Source: Aplysia californica
Taxonomy: Eukaryota > Mollusca > Gastropoda > Aplysiida > Aplysiidae
Assembly: GCF_000002075.1 (NCBI RefSeq)
Contig: NW_004798331.1
Span: 5,001 to 69,000 of the forward strand
Direction of reading: 5' to 3'
DNA: 64,000 bases
A program made the translations under genes and the position numbers. Shown here in pieces: positions 1 to 11,255 of the stretch (the stretch's first letter is position 1; every line of letters starts with the position of its first letter). The notes under the pieces are model-generated. The model searched no databases. It was given only the letters and a program-made list of their open reading frames with translations, and was not told the DNA's origin.

Positions 1-19
1 CGCTTTCGTAAACTACTGT

Positions 20-188
20 GGCTCAGCGGGTGGTTGGCGGGTGCTCTGGTGTGGTTTGCTCTTTCTTTTCTATCAAACATACCATTCTATCCTACCTATC
101 TCTCCAGCTTCTTTTTTGTGTATGTCGCTCTCCTGTAGCATCCCTAATCTTTGGTATTTTTACCTGAACGAATTGTGTGGCAAGTGCT
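20..188 (+). mobile_element. SINE family D copy (170-bp type)
   Basis: It starts GGGTGGTTGGCGGGTGCTC and shares the CTATCAAAC core and the AAGTGC tail with copies near 38340, 44468, 45342 and 52600. The tail runs straight into a (GACA)n microsatellite. Confidence 0.7.

Positions 189-268
<80 letters not shown>
189..268. repeat. (GACA)n microsatellite
   Basis: About 19 tandem tetramers follow the SINE tail. Open frames here are repeat artefacts. Confidence 0.95.
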
Positions 269-276
269 TCCAGTGA

Positions 277-304
277 GAGTGTGTGTGTGTATGTGTATAC
301 GTAA

Positions 305-337
<33 letters not shown>

Positions 338-416
338 TGTTTGTGTGGGTGGGTGTGCGGGTGAGAGAAAGAGAAAGAGGAAGAGAGAGAGGGGGTAGAG
401 GTAGATAGAGAGGCGG

Positions 417-490
<74 letters not shown>

Positions 491-520
491 GAGAGAGAAA
501 GAGAGAAAGAGAGAGAAAAC
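277..520. repeat. GT-rich then GA-rich microsatellite
   Basis: GT repeats (about 277-360) grade into GA repeats, with a pure (GA)n core at about 419-486. Confidence 0.93.
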
Positions 521-732
521 TTCCTTTCCTTTTCTTTAGAGTTTTAGAGCGCTACTTCAGCGGAAGGAGCAGGGTGCTGCAAATTGAATTTTACCCAACT
601 TAGTTTGAGTAACCATGGAGAAGAGCCTGCTAATATACATCTGTTTTCAACACCAAACGGAGAATTATAGCCTAGCCTAGCTCCTTTTCAAAAAGGTTGA
701 ACGTACCGAGGTCCTATAACAAATTTATCTGA

Positions 733-810
733 TGAGCTTAGCGCAAGGGTGGGCAAACTTTAGACAGGGAGCAGTGTCTTCAACAGCAATGGTCTGTTCC
801 AATTACAACA
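733..810 (+). repeat. hAT-like terminal fragment, copy 1
   Basis: It contains CAAGGGTGGGCAAACTTT, the common hAT-type end sequence, and a following GTCTTCAACAGCAATGG. A second copy in the same orientation lies at 1345-1425. Confidence 0.45.
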
Positions 811-820
811 GAATAAACAA

Positions 821-916
821 TGTGTAGCACCGTGGTGAAATCAGGCACTCGTCAAAGTAATGAAATCAAAGAAAACGGCATTTTCCGCCTGTTCCACTTG
901 GGTAGTTTTGTTGTTT

Positions 917-970
<54 letters not shown>

Positions 971-1302
971 TGGTTTTGGCTCAACACATTTTACGTTAAT
1001 TTAAACATCCATTTTACTGTAAATCATTGCTCAGAGGCACAGAGAAATGTTGAGTTGCAGTTTCCAGAGACACTCAACTTTTGAACGTCACCAAACTCTG
1101 GTAATAATTTTTTCTAATTAATGTTACTTCTGACACCAGGCGACCCTTACATGCTTCGATCGAAAATACCGCGACTTCTATCCAAGATACATGGACATTT
1201 TTTTGTAGTCATCAAAAGCAAGGCAAATGAACAAGCTAAAGATATCAATAACTCCATATGCCCAAAATTTGACGAGTGTTTGACTCCACAGTGTCATGAC
1301 AC
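821..1302. mobile_element. Inverted-repeat DNA element, family R copy 1
   Basis: The left end is CCGTGGTGAAATCAGGCAC followed by TCGTCAA. The right end is the imperfect inverse (TTGACGAGTGTTTGACTCC). It carries a (GTT)n expansion at 907-967 and no transposase. Related copies lie at 20622, 22290, 27419, 28900, 48077, 52018 and 53311. Confidence 0.7.
907..967. repeat. (GTT)n microsatellite
   Basis: About 20 GTT units lie inside the element at 821-1302. The poly-Leu frame across it is not a gene. Confidence 0.95.
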
Positions 1303-1344
1303 AGTAATTATCATGGCTCCACCGAATCAGAGAATTGCCTGGTG

Positions 1345-1425
1345 AGCCTATGTCAAGGGTTGGCAAACTTTGAATGGAGGACAATTCTGACCGTGTCTTA
1401 AACAGCAATGGCCCATTCATTTTAA
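1345..1425 (+). repeat. hAT-like terminal fragment, copy 2
   Basis: It contains CAAGGGTTGGCAAACTTT and GTCTTAAACAGCAATGG, and is homologous to 733-810 in direct orientation. Confidence 0.45.
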
Positions 1426-1499
1426 AACTGGATATTATTGCGTACTACTCCAGCTTAATTTCTTTTAGACTATTTTTTAAGAAAAAACAACCAAATAAG

Positions 1500-1735
1500 A
1501 ACGTTTAATGCCGTTTACGCCCCTCGTCGACTTTCGATTTTAGTTCAAGTCTGGCTCCGACCCTTGCTGGGAAGGATACAACATCCTAGCAGACAGTCCA
1601 AAATACTTGATAAAGATGCTCCCCCCCACCCCACCCCACCCCCACCCCACTCAGGAATCGTACTCAGGTCCTTTGCATGCCATAGCAAGGCGCTTAACGG
1701 CTAGAAATCTACACCAAAGACGCTGGTGAAATAAA
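1500..1735 (-). mobile_element. tRNA-derived SINE family B copy (minus strand)
   Basis: On the minus strand a tRNA-like A box (GTTAAGCGCC) and B box (GAGTACGATTCC) are followed by the family B body. A C-rich expansion (1620-1652) interrupts it. Confidence 0.55.
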
Positions 1736-3765
1736 AACTGCACAATAATAATAATAAAAAAAAGAAATTAAGACTAAATGGTATAAAGAATTTAAACACA
1801 AAATTTAATGTGGTTAGAGGTGCGAACATCTATTAAATTCGGATTTTCCCCCCTTAATTCACCAAACTATTTCCGTGGGCGTTACAAATCTACGTGAATG
1901 GTAGCAATTTGGCCCAAGGGCAGTAATTTACCCTTACTTTTCCTAGGGGAGCACTTTGAGATTGTACCACTGTACAGCGAATTCACAGAGGAATCATGAC
2001 ACTGATAGGTATTGCCACGAACATTGTCTCTCCTGAAAATACGTCTAGTTCCATAGGTCACTGACCTCATGTAAGGAACCGGCAGTAGATACGAGTCGAA
2101 TCTACTTTGTTGCGACTGACTTGATGAACTTAAGAAGCGAAGGAGATAAAATGTATGCATAGACAGATCAGATGCAACGCAGTATGTCCAGAGAGTTTAA
2201 GTATGTCCCATTGCGGGGTCAAATGACGATCCTGGAGCACGTTTAGATTATTTCGAAAGGAAAAATTTCTTCGGTTTCCGTTGAAAACAGTACTAATGTT
2301 TGACAATTTTCTATTCATTTTTAACCCCTTTATAATGGAGGCGATATTTTTTTAATCGTGGTTTGGGGGGGGGGGGAGTGGAAAGAACGCTTTCCTTCCT
2401 GTTACAAATAGATCTAGACAGTTAGTAAACAGCCGTTAAATCATATCATACCAAATCAGTGATTGTGAAGAACTTCACGCTTTTTGTTGTGGTATAATAT
2501 AGTCAAATAGCTACTTTAACGGCAACTTCTTGTATAATATAATAATATATAATAATAATACTTTTACAGTATGTCCTAGAAAGGACTGATATGGGTAAAC
2601 TTACATCAAAACAACAGCATAATTTTACTGATGAATCTGATCAATGAACTGCAGTCTATTCCCGGGTGAATTATTCTGAGATGGCCAACACTGCCAATGC
2701 CATAATGCCATGCCAGACTCTCTATCATTCAGTGCCCCTATGATCCTCGTGATTATGGGATCAGTAAGCAGTGATGTATAGTAGAGTTCTTCTCAACTCT
2801 CTCTGGGACTTGTATCTCTTGTGAGTCATGATGGTTATTGGTCTATGATTGGCGTATAGGCCGAAAATGAAGATAGAACTCTCTAGTCCTAGAGGTTGGC
2901 CACGTATCTTAAACGTCTAAAGCAATTCTGCCGCCATTTATTTTTTAAAATACAGTAATGTAAGAAAATAATTCCGGCCCGACTCTTGCTGACCAATGCT
3001 TTTTCCTTGTATTTCTATTTTTAAAATAAATTTTGGGAGTTACAAAATGTGATGACTTGTAGTGTGTTTCGTAAGGGAAAGATGATTTCTTTTCCTCTCT
3101 TTCTAGGAACAGCTTCCTACTTCCGCGATATTTTTTCTGTTTCGGAAGTTTCCAATCATCACTTGTTGAAAAGGGCGTTTTGTTTGTTTGAGCCAAAGCT
3201 TGAGAAAATTGTATAAGAATTGTGACTGACGAAGTATGTTTCGGTACTGTTCGACAAATGGGTTTATTTTTAACATCGGACAAGCCGTAGCTAGAAGCAG
3301 CATGTGCCGGGGAAAAGTGCCATTCCACACCAACCTAGAACGCTGAAAAAAGTATTGCTCAAAAAGACAAATCGGGATTGTTACACATTTAGAATATCGA
3401 GGCTCAAAAAATAAACACAATTACTAATTAAGCCTTTCAAAATATTTTTAGCGTTGGGGTGCACCTGGAAGAGTGGGTTTTCACATCAGTTTGTCTCTTT
3501 TCTTTTCTTTGTTCTTGTTCGTGCACTAACACGTTTGTCTGTTTGTACTCTCGTCCGAAGTCCATTCAATGGTCAGACTGGCTCAACGGGCATGAAGATG
3601 GTCTCAGAAGAGAGTTGCGAAGCGTTGCAATAGCATAGTAGACCAGGGAGAAAGTGCTGGCCATCAAATTAATCCTAGCCCATCTGTTCTGTACATCTCC
3701 ACTGTGTGGGCGCCAGCGGATCATGGTGGCCACGTACAATGAGTGAGGCTGGCTATTTTGTGCGA

Positions 3766-3828
<63 letters not shown>

Positions 3829-4452
3829 ATAATATTAGTGAAAACGGAAAAGAAGGTAGATAATAAGCCAACAGACAACTCAAGTGGAGGTGTTCTGTTA
3901 TTTATTTAATTTAGTTGTGTGTTGTTGGAGTTTTTTTCTGGGGTGGGGAGGGGGTGGGGTTAGCTCTTCTGCTTTATTTAGGTTATAGTGAAAGTGTCTG
4001 CACATAGATCTGGATCCATTCAGGGCAGTTTACCTTAATTTTCAACGTATTATTTTTTGAAAATGTTATTGCTACTTTTTGTGATTGGGGGTGTGGTTGG
4101 GGGTGAAGTATCAATTTAATCCAATAACTGCATGCCAACAGGAGCTGCCCTCCTTGTAAATGTAAATTTGGTGCTTATTGCCTCTAGCGCTAAGCTTTCT
4201 TCCTTCCTCGTCGTCATAATGGGCTTGGGCACTGGGCAGTTAAGGGTTTTCGTGTCTTCTTTGGAATAATTTACAAATTATGAAGGTCTACTGTGCTGTA
4301 CATGTCTTATGTGTCTGTGTCCGCAAAGACAACCAGTGAAAGGATAATATTATATAAATAACTCCACTGTTCTTTTCATGGCAAGAAATGTATGTAAGAA
4401 CTAATATTACGGCTCGCTTGATACTGTTACATCATTGGTCAGAAAACTTTGC
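1736..4452. other. Intergenic stretch without recognised gene
   Basis: It is AT-rich, with a G-run at 2366-2376, an ATAATA-rich patch near 2535-2565, a (TC)n microsatellite at about 3770-3825 and G-rich patches near 3940 and 4087. An open frame of about 127 codons on the minus strand at 2945-3328 starts with GTG and matches no family I recognise. Confidence 0.6.
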
Positions 4453-4978
4453 CGTGGGCTCCGGTGGTCTAGAGGTTAAGGTGTTCGCCTTTCATTCAAT
4501 AGGTCCCGGGTTCAAAACAGGATAGCGACGGAAAATGTTCTTCTCAAAAACTGTATCCTTTCACATCCTTTCTTGCTCTCGCACAATATTCTGTCGCCTG
4601 CTTTCCTCTCCACTTTCTGTCCCCACCCCTTCACCTCCCCCCCCCCTCCCCTCCGGCTCTTGACTCTTTCTGCAGCTTGTATACTGCTACACCTTGGTTC
4701 GTTATTACTGCAGTCTTTCAGCCACATCCCTGCTCTAAAAATACTCACTTAGCCCTCTTGGTTAAGGGCGAAAAATCTTGGCGGTCCTGTGTGCCAGTTG
4801 CACACGTAAAGTAAGATCCCTTTGTGGTCCAAAATCGATAAGATAGGCTTCCGCCGCACCCCGGGCAAAATTCAAAATTCCATCCCGACTGTAAATGTTT
4901 AATGTGTCCCGCGCCATTAAATGACCTTATTATGCAATTGCAAGCGCCGTTAAACACTTACCTATTTTTAAAAAAAAG
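4453..4978 (+). mobile_element. tRNA-derived SINE family A, copy 1
   Basis: The tRNA-like head has an A box (GGTCTAGAGGTTAAGG) and a degenerate B box (GGGTTCAAAACAGG). A roughly 400-bp body then ends in the shared tail ATGACCTTAT...CAAGCGCCGTTAAAC plus an A-rich end. A longer-than-usual SINE; other copies lie at 6790 and 63195. Confidence 0.75.
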
Positions 4979-5656
4979 ACAATATGATCTCCGAGGATCT
5001 TCACCTTTAATTTAATTTTAGTGAGCGTGGAAAACTGCGTACCGGTAGTTCTACTTCAGAACTGTTAGGTGGTTGTGTGACTGCCTGTAAGTGCGAGGCA
5101 GAAGAGATTTTTAAAATATAGTAGGCCGAGGTAACTAACTCTAGCCTAGCTCTCATCAGAATATGCAATCGTTCTTGCTTTCTAGCTGGCTAGACTTGTG
5201 ACTTGCCCGCATGCATCTCGTGCTAGCACGGACCATAATACTTTTCGACTAGCAACGAGTAAAGGAACATAAATCTACAATGAAAACATGCCATTCACCT
5301 TTTCGTTGTTATGTCCCTTGTTCGTGGAAGGGGCGATTATTATTAATGGGATTTCGTTTCTTTAGTTTGGGGTTTTGTTGCTGGGGAGGAGAGAGATCTG
5401 AGGACAACCAAATTGAAAAAAATGAGAACTTTGTTTGGAATTAATTATTGAAACTCAAATAGAAGGAGGGAAAAATCAGGGATTTAATTTCTCTTCAGCT
5501 GACAGACATTTTCGGCTTAACCGTGTTCAGCTGAAGCGACTCCGCTATCCCCTTATTCGTTTGTTTTCGTATAGCCCATATTATGCCTGGATGGTTCGAA
5601 TGGAGTTCAAGTGTAGCCTATTATACGAGTGCCACCTCAGCCTGGGATTGGGGGAG

Positions 5657-6068
5657 NNNNNNNNNNNNNNNNNNNNNNNNNNNNNNNNNNNNNNNNNNNN
5701 NNNNNNNNNNNNNNNNNNNNNNNNNNNNNNNNNNNNNNNNNNNNNNNNNNNNNNNNNNNNNNNNNNNNNNNNNNNNNNNNNNNNNNNNNNNNNNNNNNNN
5801 NNNNNNNNNNNNNNNNNNNNNNNNNNNNNNNNNNNNNNNNNNNNNNNNNNNNNNNNNNNNNNNNNNNNNNNNNNNNNNNNNNNNNNNNNNNNNNNNNNNN
5901 NNNNNNNNNNNNNNNNNNNNNNNNNNNNNNNNNNNNNNNNNNNNNNNNNNNNNNNNNNNNNNNNNNNNNNNNNNNNNNNNNNNNNNNNNNNNNNNNNNNN
6001 NNNNNNNNNNNNNNNNNNNNNNNNNNNNNNNNNNNNNNNNNNNNNNNNNNNNNNNNNNNNNNNNNNNN
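5657..6068. other. Assembly gap (412 N)
   Basis: Undetermined bases. Frames spanning it are meaningless. Confidence 1.
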
Positions 6069-6789
6069 GAGGGGATATAGATTATTGTTGGTTTTGCTAG
6101 GCTAGTGTTGGTGTCAGTACTGCCGGAGTTAATTTTTAACCTGCAGGGTCATCTGCTCCGGATGAGTCAAGAGGCGGGCCTTTTCACTTTTCCCATATTC
6201 CCGTTCCCTGAAGGAGCGTCCAGCTTTGGGTTTTTCTGTTATCACTGCAGAAAAAACAAATTGTCCGAAATATAATGTGCATTCAGTCTCACCTACCGGT
6301 GACATTGATTTGCGTTGTTAGTCTACACTAGGGTTACTTGATATTTTCCGATAACCGTTGATAAGAGCCAGTAATTCCAGGTCCCCCCTGGACACGTCCT
6401 GTCACCCCATATCATTCTACCACTCCCTGCACTTCCCAAAACCTGCTTTTGACACAACGCCCCCCCCCCCCCCCTCGAAGCCTCCTAAACTAACTTCTTA
6501 CATAGGCCCTAATGAGAGGTCAGTGGTCAGGGATCAGTAAAACTGATCCCCATCTTTTACCGACCCCATACCCAACAAAAACTATTTCCAAAACAGGTTG
6601 AAAGACGGAAACAGCTCATGACCTTGCCCCTAAAAAGCTGTGACCTCTTACATTTACGTCAAAATTATTTATTTTTACAAGACAAGCAGTAATTACTCAA
6701 AATTGCAGCTTCGGAAAAAAATGTCCTCCTCACTCCTTTCACCTCACTATTCTTCAAGCTTCATCAACTGTCCTTCTTAACAGCCACCC
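6069..6789. other. Intergenic stretch without recognised gene
   Basis: Nothing gene-like is seen apart from a C tract near 6463-6474. Confidence 0.6.
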
Positions 6790-7318
6790 GCCGGAGGCTC
6801 TCGTGGCCTAGAGGTTCAGGTGTTCACCTCTCATTCAAAGGTCCCGGGTTCGAATCCGGGTAGCGACGGAAAAGTTTCCTTCTCTAAAATTGTCTCGTTC
6901 ACCCCCTTTCCTGCTCTCTAGCAATATTCTGTCGCTTGCTTTCGCCTTCACTTTCTACCCCCATCCCCTCACCTCCTTATTTGCCTCCTCCTCTGGGCTA
7001 TCCTTACTCTTTCTACAGCATACCTACTGCTACTCCTTGGCTCCTTCTTACTGTTGTCTTTCAACCACACCCCTGATCTTCTGGTACGAAAGATACCTAG
7101 CCTTCTCGAACAAGGGCGAAAAAATCTCGGAGGTCCCGTGTGCAAGTTGCGCATGTTAAGATCCCTTGGTGGTCTAAAATCGATAAGAGTAGACTTTTGC
7201 CGTCACCCAAGAAAAATTCAAAATTTCCTACCAACTGAAAATTAGGTTAAATGTGTCCCTCGCGCTCATATTATGACCTTATGCAGTTGTGAGCGCCGTA
7301 GAACACCAATTTTTTTTC
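6790..7318 (+). mobile_element. tRNA-derived SINE family A, copy 2 (best preserved)
   Basis: The head GGCCTAGAGGTTCAGGTG (A box) and GGTTCGAATCC (B box) is a clean tRNA-like pol III promoter. The body runs to GCGCTCATATTATGACCTTA and GAGCGCCGTAGAACAC. It is not a functional tRNA, because the rest does not fold as one. Confidence 0.85.
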
Positions 7319-8519
7319 TTCTAATACCAGCAACCCGCCACCCCAGCCCTCAAAGGTAGGCCTATTGCTGCCTCAGTCTCAAGCTAGGAACAGATGAGAC
7401 ACACGGATGAACTAGACTGGCCACAGGTACAGAAGCAGAATGCTGAAAACATGCTACAGAGACCGGCGCAAAAGCATCAACAGCGGTGAGGTAAAAAATT
7501 CGTGGCGCAACATCCTCAATTTATAATGTCTATTTAACGGAGGAATCAATGTCACCCATACTTTGCAAAGCTGTTTGTATCGGTTTGTCTCAACTTTATC
7601 CTATTATCATTTTTCCACAATAATTGAAGCTAGATTTTTTTTTTAATTACTCCTTAATAACGTCTAAAAATAAAATTCCATAAATCTAGTCCGTCATGCG
7701 AAAAATGGAATCACAGATCCTGCTTCTCACACACATTTTTGCAAACACATTCTTAATATGGTACAGCTCACCATTGACACTTCAGTTTTTAGTGATAATG
7801 CTTGTACAAGAAATTAATTTTATAGTGAACACGCATTTTTGCACTATAGGTTTTCAACAGAACATACTTTTCAATAAGCGTAATGTCGCGATTGGAAAAA
7901 AAGGACTTGCTTTTTTGTGTTGTTATATGTAGAAATCACCCTCTTGGATTTTTAATTAGCATTTTTGAATTTTGTAGAATGCAGCTAACAGGTGTTTGCA
8001 AAAATATTGTAGGCTGCAGTCTGTTAAGACAAATTGATACAATTCATTGTGCCAAAGCTGGGGAGTCTTTGCTTGATAGTTAAGGAAATGTGTTTATTCG
8101 TTGGGCCACGAAGTTTTACCGCACTTAATCAAGTCATAAGTCCCAAGCCTATCTAATTGATAAACTAATAGACCTTCAGCTAAACTTGTCGTCTGACCAG
8201 TCCGGCGATAAACCTTAAATTTGATCAGAAACAGTACGGTTGACCTTCAACTGAACCGGCACCCCCCAAAAGAGACTATAATTATTAATATTATGATTTT
8301 TATTCGTGAATAAACAGCAGGCTTTTTTTTGCCTCCCTTTGTAAGGTGCTCTTCCACAAAGGAAACAGAGTCGGACATATTAGGAAGTTTTCTTGAGCAG
8401 AGATAGATTCAACCCAGCCTCACTCTGAGATAGTTTACATGAAGGCAAGGTAACGACGCCACCGACGCTGCTGGAAGTGTGCAACCGAATCTAAGATTTT
8501 TGCTTTTTGCTCTTCCAAA
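7319..8519. other. 5' flank of the WD40 gene
   Basis: It is mostly unique AT-rich DNA with a partial GGTGCC-end DNA element at about 8160-8265, related to the element at 37094-37612. No TATA box or CpG cluster is obvious, so the promoter is not defined. Confidence 0.5.
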
Positions 8520-8698
8520 ATGAGCGGTGATACTCTTGATGTTGGCCAGGACTCTCAAGAATTTCGAATTCGATCTGACAGTCGCGGGGACGCTTCGAGT
8601 GAAGTTAGCGGTTATAGCAGCCACCGAAGTCATTACAGCTACACCGCAAAACGATCGGGCCCGTACCTGGAGGGGAATCTGAAATTATGCGATACCAT
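8520..8698 (+). CDS. WD40 gene exon 1
   Basis: It begins [15 protein letters not shown] and is rich in Ser, Arg and Tyr; it ends in codon phase 2 at the donor GTGAGT. Directly splicing to 10054 would break the frame, so the short exon at 9788 is required. Confidence 0.85.
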
Positions 8699-11067
8699 GT
8701 GAGTGAACTTCTGCGTTTTTTTAGCCAGAATAGGCCCTAAGTAATTGACGCTGGAACTTCTACGTTCTTGCTAAGATTTAACACCATTGCCATTAGGCTA
8801 TGTGCGTTCAGTGATCAATTGGCTGATACATTTTCTTCTGAGCTAGCCTCATCTACTTCAGTAGGAATTATTGAATTAGATCTAAAACGATTTTATTTTT
8901 AAAATGAAATACCGTGCAGGCCAGAAACAGAGGATAAGTATTGTGACTCTTTAAAAAGTTAGGAGTATGGTTTATTTGGATTCACTTTTTCTGAAATATC
9001 GCTATTTTGGTAGCGTATAAATATAATGTTGGGTGGATCAAATGTGAGTACGGGGCTAAGAAATGAGGGTAAGTTGAGTTCAAAGGCAATATTTAGTCGG
9101 TTCTGAAGAAATGCTAGATATATGGGATGAATATGTTTGTTTGTGTATGTGTGCTTGTGTGTCTGTGTCACATACCTACACATGCACTCACACCCGTCTA
9201 GAAAATTGCTCTGCTAGAGAGCAAGCTGACGAGTTCCCAAAGCGTGTTTTGGTTACGGGTGTCTGGGAAAAGTGTGTCATGAACATTTTCCCCCCATTGT
9301 CTGGGCTTGCAGAGAATGATCAGAACCAAACCCAAAGCTCTTACAACAGTTTTCATGGGCTCTCGTTTATTGTTTCTTAATTTACCTTTTTTCCAAGAAG
9401 AGTTTCATTATTATAGGAGCATATAAGGCCTATGGGCATGGGCTCACTTTGTTGAGCCCTAAGATATTTGATTGGCTGTTAACCACTATACTATAGTTGT
9501 AAGCGGTGACAATAGTAATGGGGTAAACGAGCAAGTCATGTGTGTTCACTACATGCAGCTGGAGGCGGAAGATTCTGAAGCAGTCACAAAAATTTCAACT
9601 TATTATAATATTTAGTTTATTAAGAAACATATTCATTTATATAGGGATGAAACTCTTCACTACGCTCTGCCACTGATAACAAAAGGGCAATTGTTTTAGA
9701 TATCTGGCTCTTTTCTTGTCAGTCAGTATTAATGTTTCTGAAATGAGGTTGAGGTACTATGATTATATTGCCTTAATTTCTGCCCAGCTTTTGCAATGGG
9801 AGTCCTATTGGTAATTGGATTTAGCACTATATTTTAGATTCATGAGATACCTGCATATTGAAATACCTCATACCCGCAGCGGTCTTTATTTTGGTACATG
9901 TCCTGCTTTTATCTTTTTTGTTTCAATGCCAATATGGTATAGTGAACATATTGATGCTAGGACAAAAAAATGTGAGATGTTTGACAGAACAATTGTAATT
10001 CAAATAGGGTTAGGACTTTATGAATACTACCTCATTTGATGGTTTCCTTTCAGGGTATTCTGTTACGTTAACTGGCTGTTATGATTATGGATATCTATTA
10101 GATATAGCTAGTGACTCGTACAATCCCAGACCAAATTCTAATGTGCTCTCCTTTAATGCACAGCAATTGCGGTTTGAATCAGCAGAGGTCAGTAAAAGAA
10201 GTATTTCCACATTCTGCTTATTTTTATCTTGACACTTCATTTTGATTTTTGCAATTTGTTTAGAGTTGCACTATTGTTTCTTTTTATCAATATTTCGGAT
10301 CATTGCATGTGTGTATCAGATTTCAAAATGATACTCATGCTGGATTGCCTGCTGAATTTAGGAGATATCATAGCAGGCCTATGTTGCTTCATTTAGATGT
10401 GGTAATTACACTTTTTGTGTTTAATCTTTCTTTTTTTAGTGCTTCCAAGTTGATCTTTTAATGAAGGTTTGCGGATATGCTTGTCTTTTGGTCTTTTGTG
10501 CTCTTTTTATATAAAGAAACAGCTCTATGTTTCATGGTGGTTGCACGCTGCTTGTTCTATGTGCACTATGTAGAAACATTTGATAAAAGATTTCTCACTT
10601 TTTTTGTGCGTAGGTAATAAGCAGGAGATAGCAGTTTTTTGTTTGAAAAGTAAAAATAGTAGCTTTCAATGAATGCACTATAGCAGCTTTATCTTAATGT
10701 GATGAAACAAGAACATTATACAATGTTAAAAAATACATTCTTTCCATTCGGACTTAAATGTTTCTCTTTTTCCTCCAATTATTACTTTGCCTTTATGTTG
10801 AAGGAGAGAAAAATCAAAATGCAGATAGAAATAAAAAGTACGAAAATGGTGATATTAAGTAAGTGAAAATATTAAATGCCCACCACAACTAATGCTCATC
10901 ATGTGCTTTAGTTTATTCACTTGAGAAACTTTACTTTTCCGATTCAGCGGCCATCTGAGTTCTTTCTAGCCCTTCGGCCTGGAGTAACTACAGAGACAAA
11001 ATTGATCACTTCATAATAACAAGGCTACTGCTCAAAAACACATTCAGGCACATTTTTCTCCCAATTT

Positions 11068-11125
<58 letters not shown>

Positions 11126-11187
11126 CCTCTCTCGATGAGTAAGAGAGTAAGGAGAAGAGGAAAGTGCCCTCCCTCTCTCTCTCTGTT

Positions 11188-11255
<68 letters not shown>

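Noticed and set aside
860-1084. Small hydrophobic poly-Leu protein
   Set aside because: The frame is a (GTT)n microsatellite inside a DNA element.
2945-3328. 127-codon open frame, minus strand
   Set aside because: Starts at GTG, has overlapping equally long frames, no recognised domain and no supporting splice context. Kept only as a note in the intergenic entry.
5435-6105. Long open frames on the plus strand
   Set aside because: They run through 412 undetermined bases; the flanking real sequence shows no family match.
6790-6880. tRNA gene
   Set aside because: Good A and B boxes, but the acceptor stem does not close and a SINE body and common tail follow; it is a SINE head.
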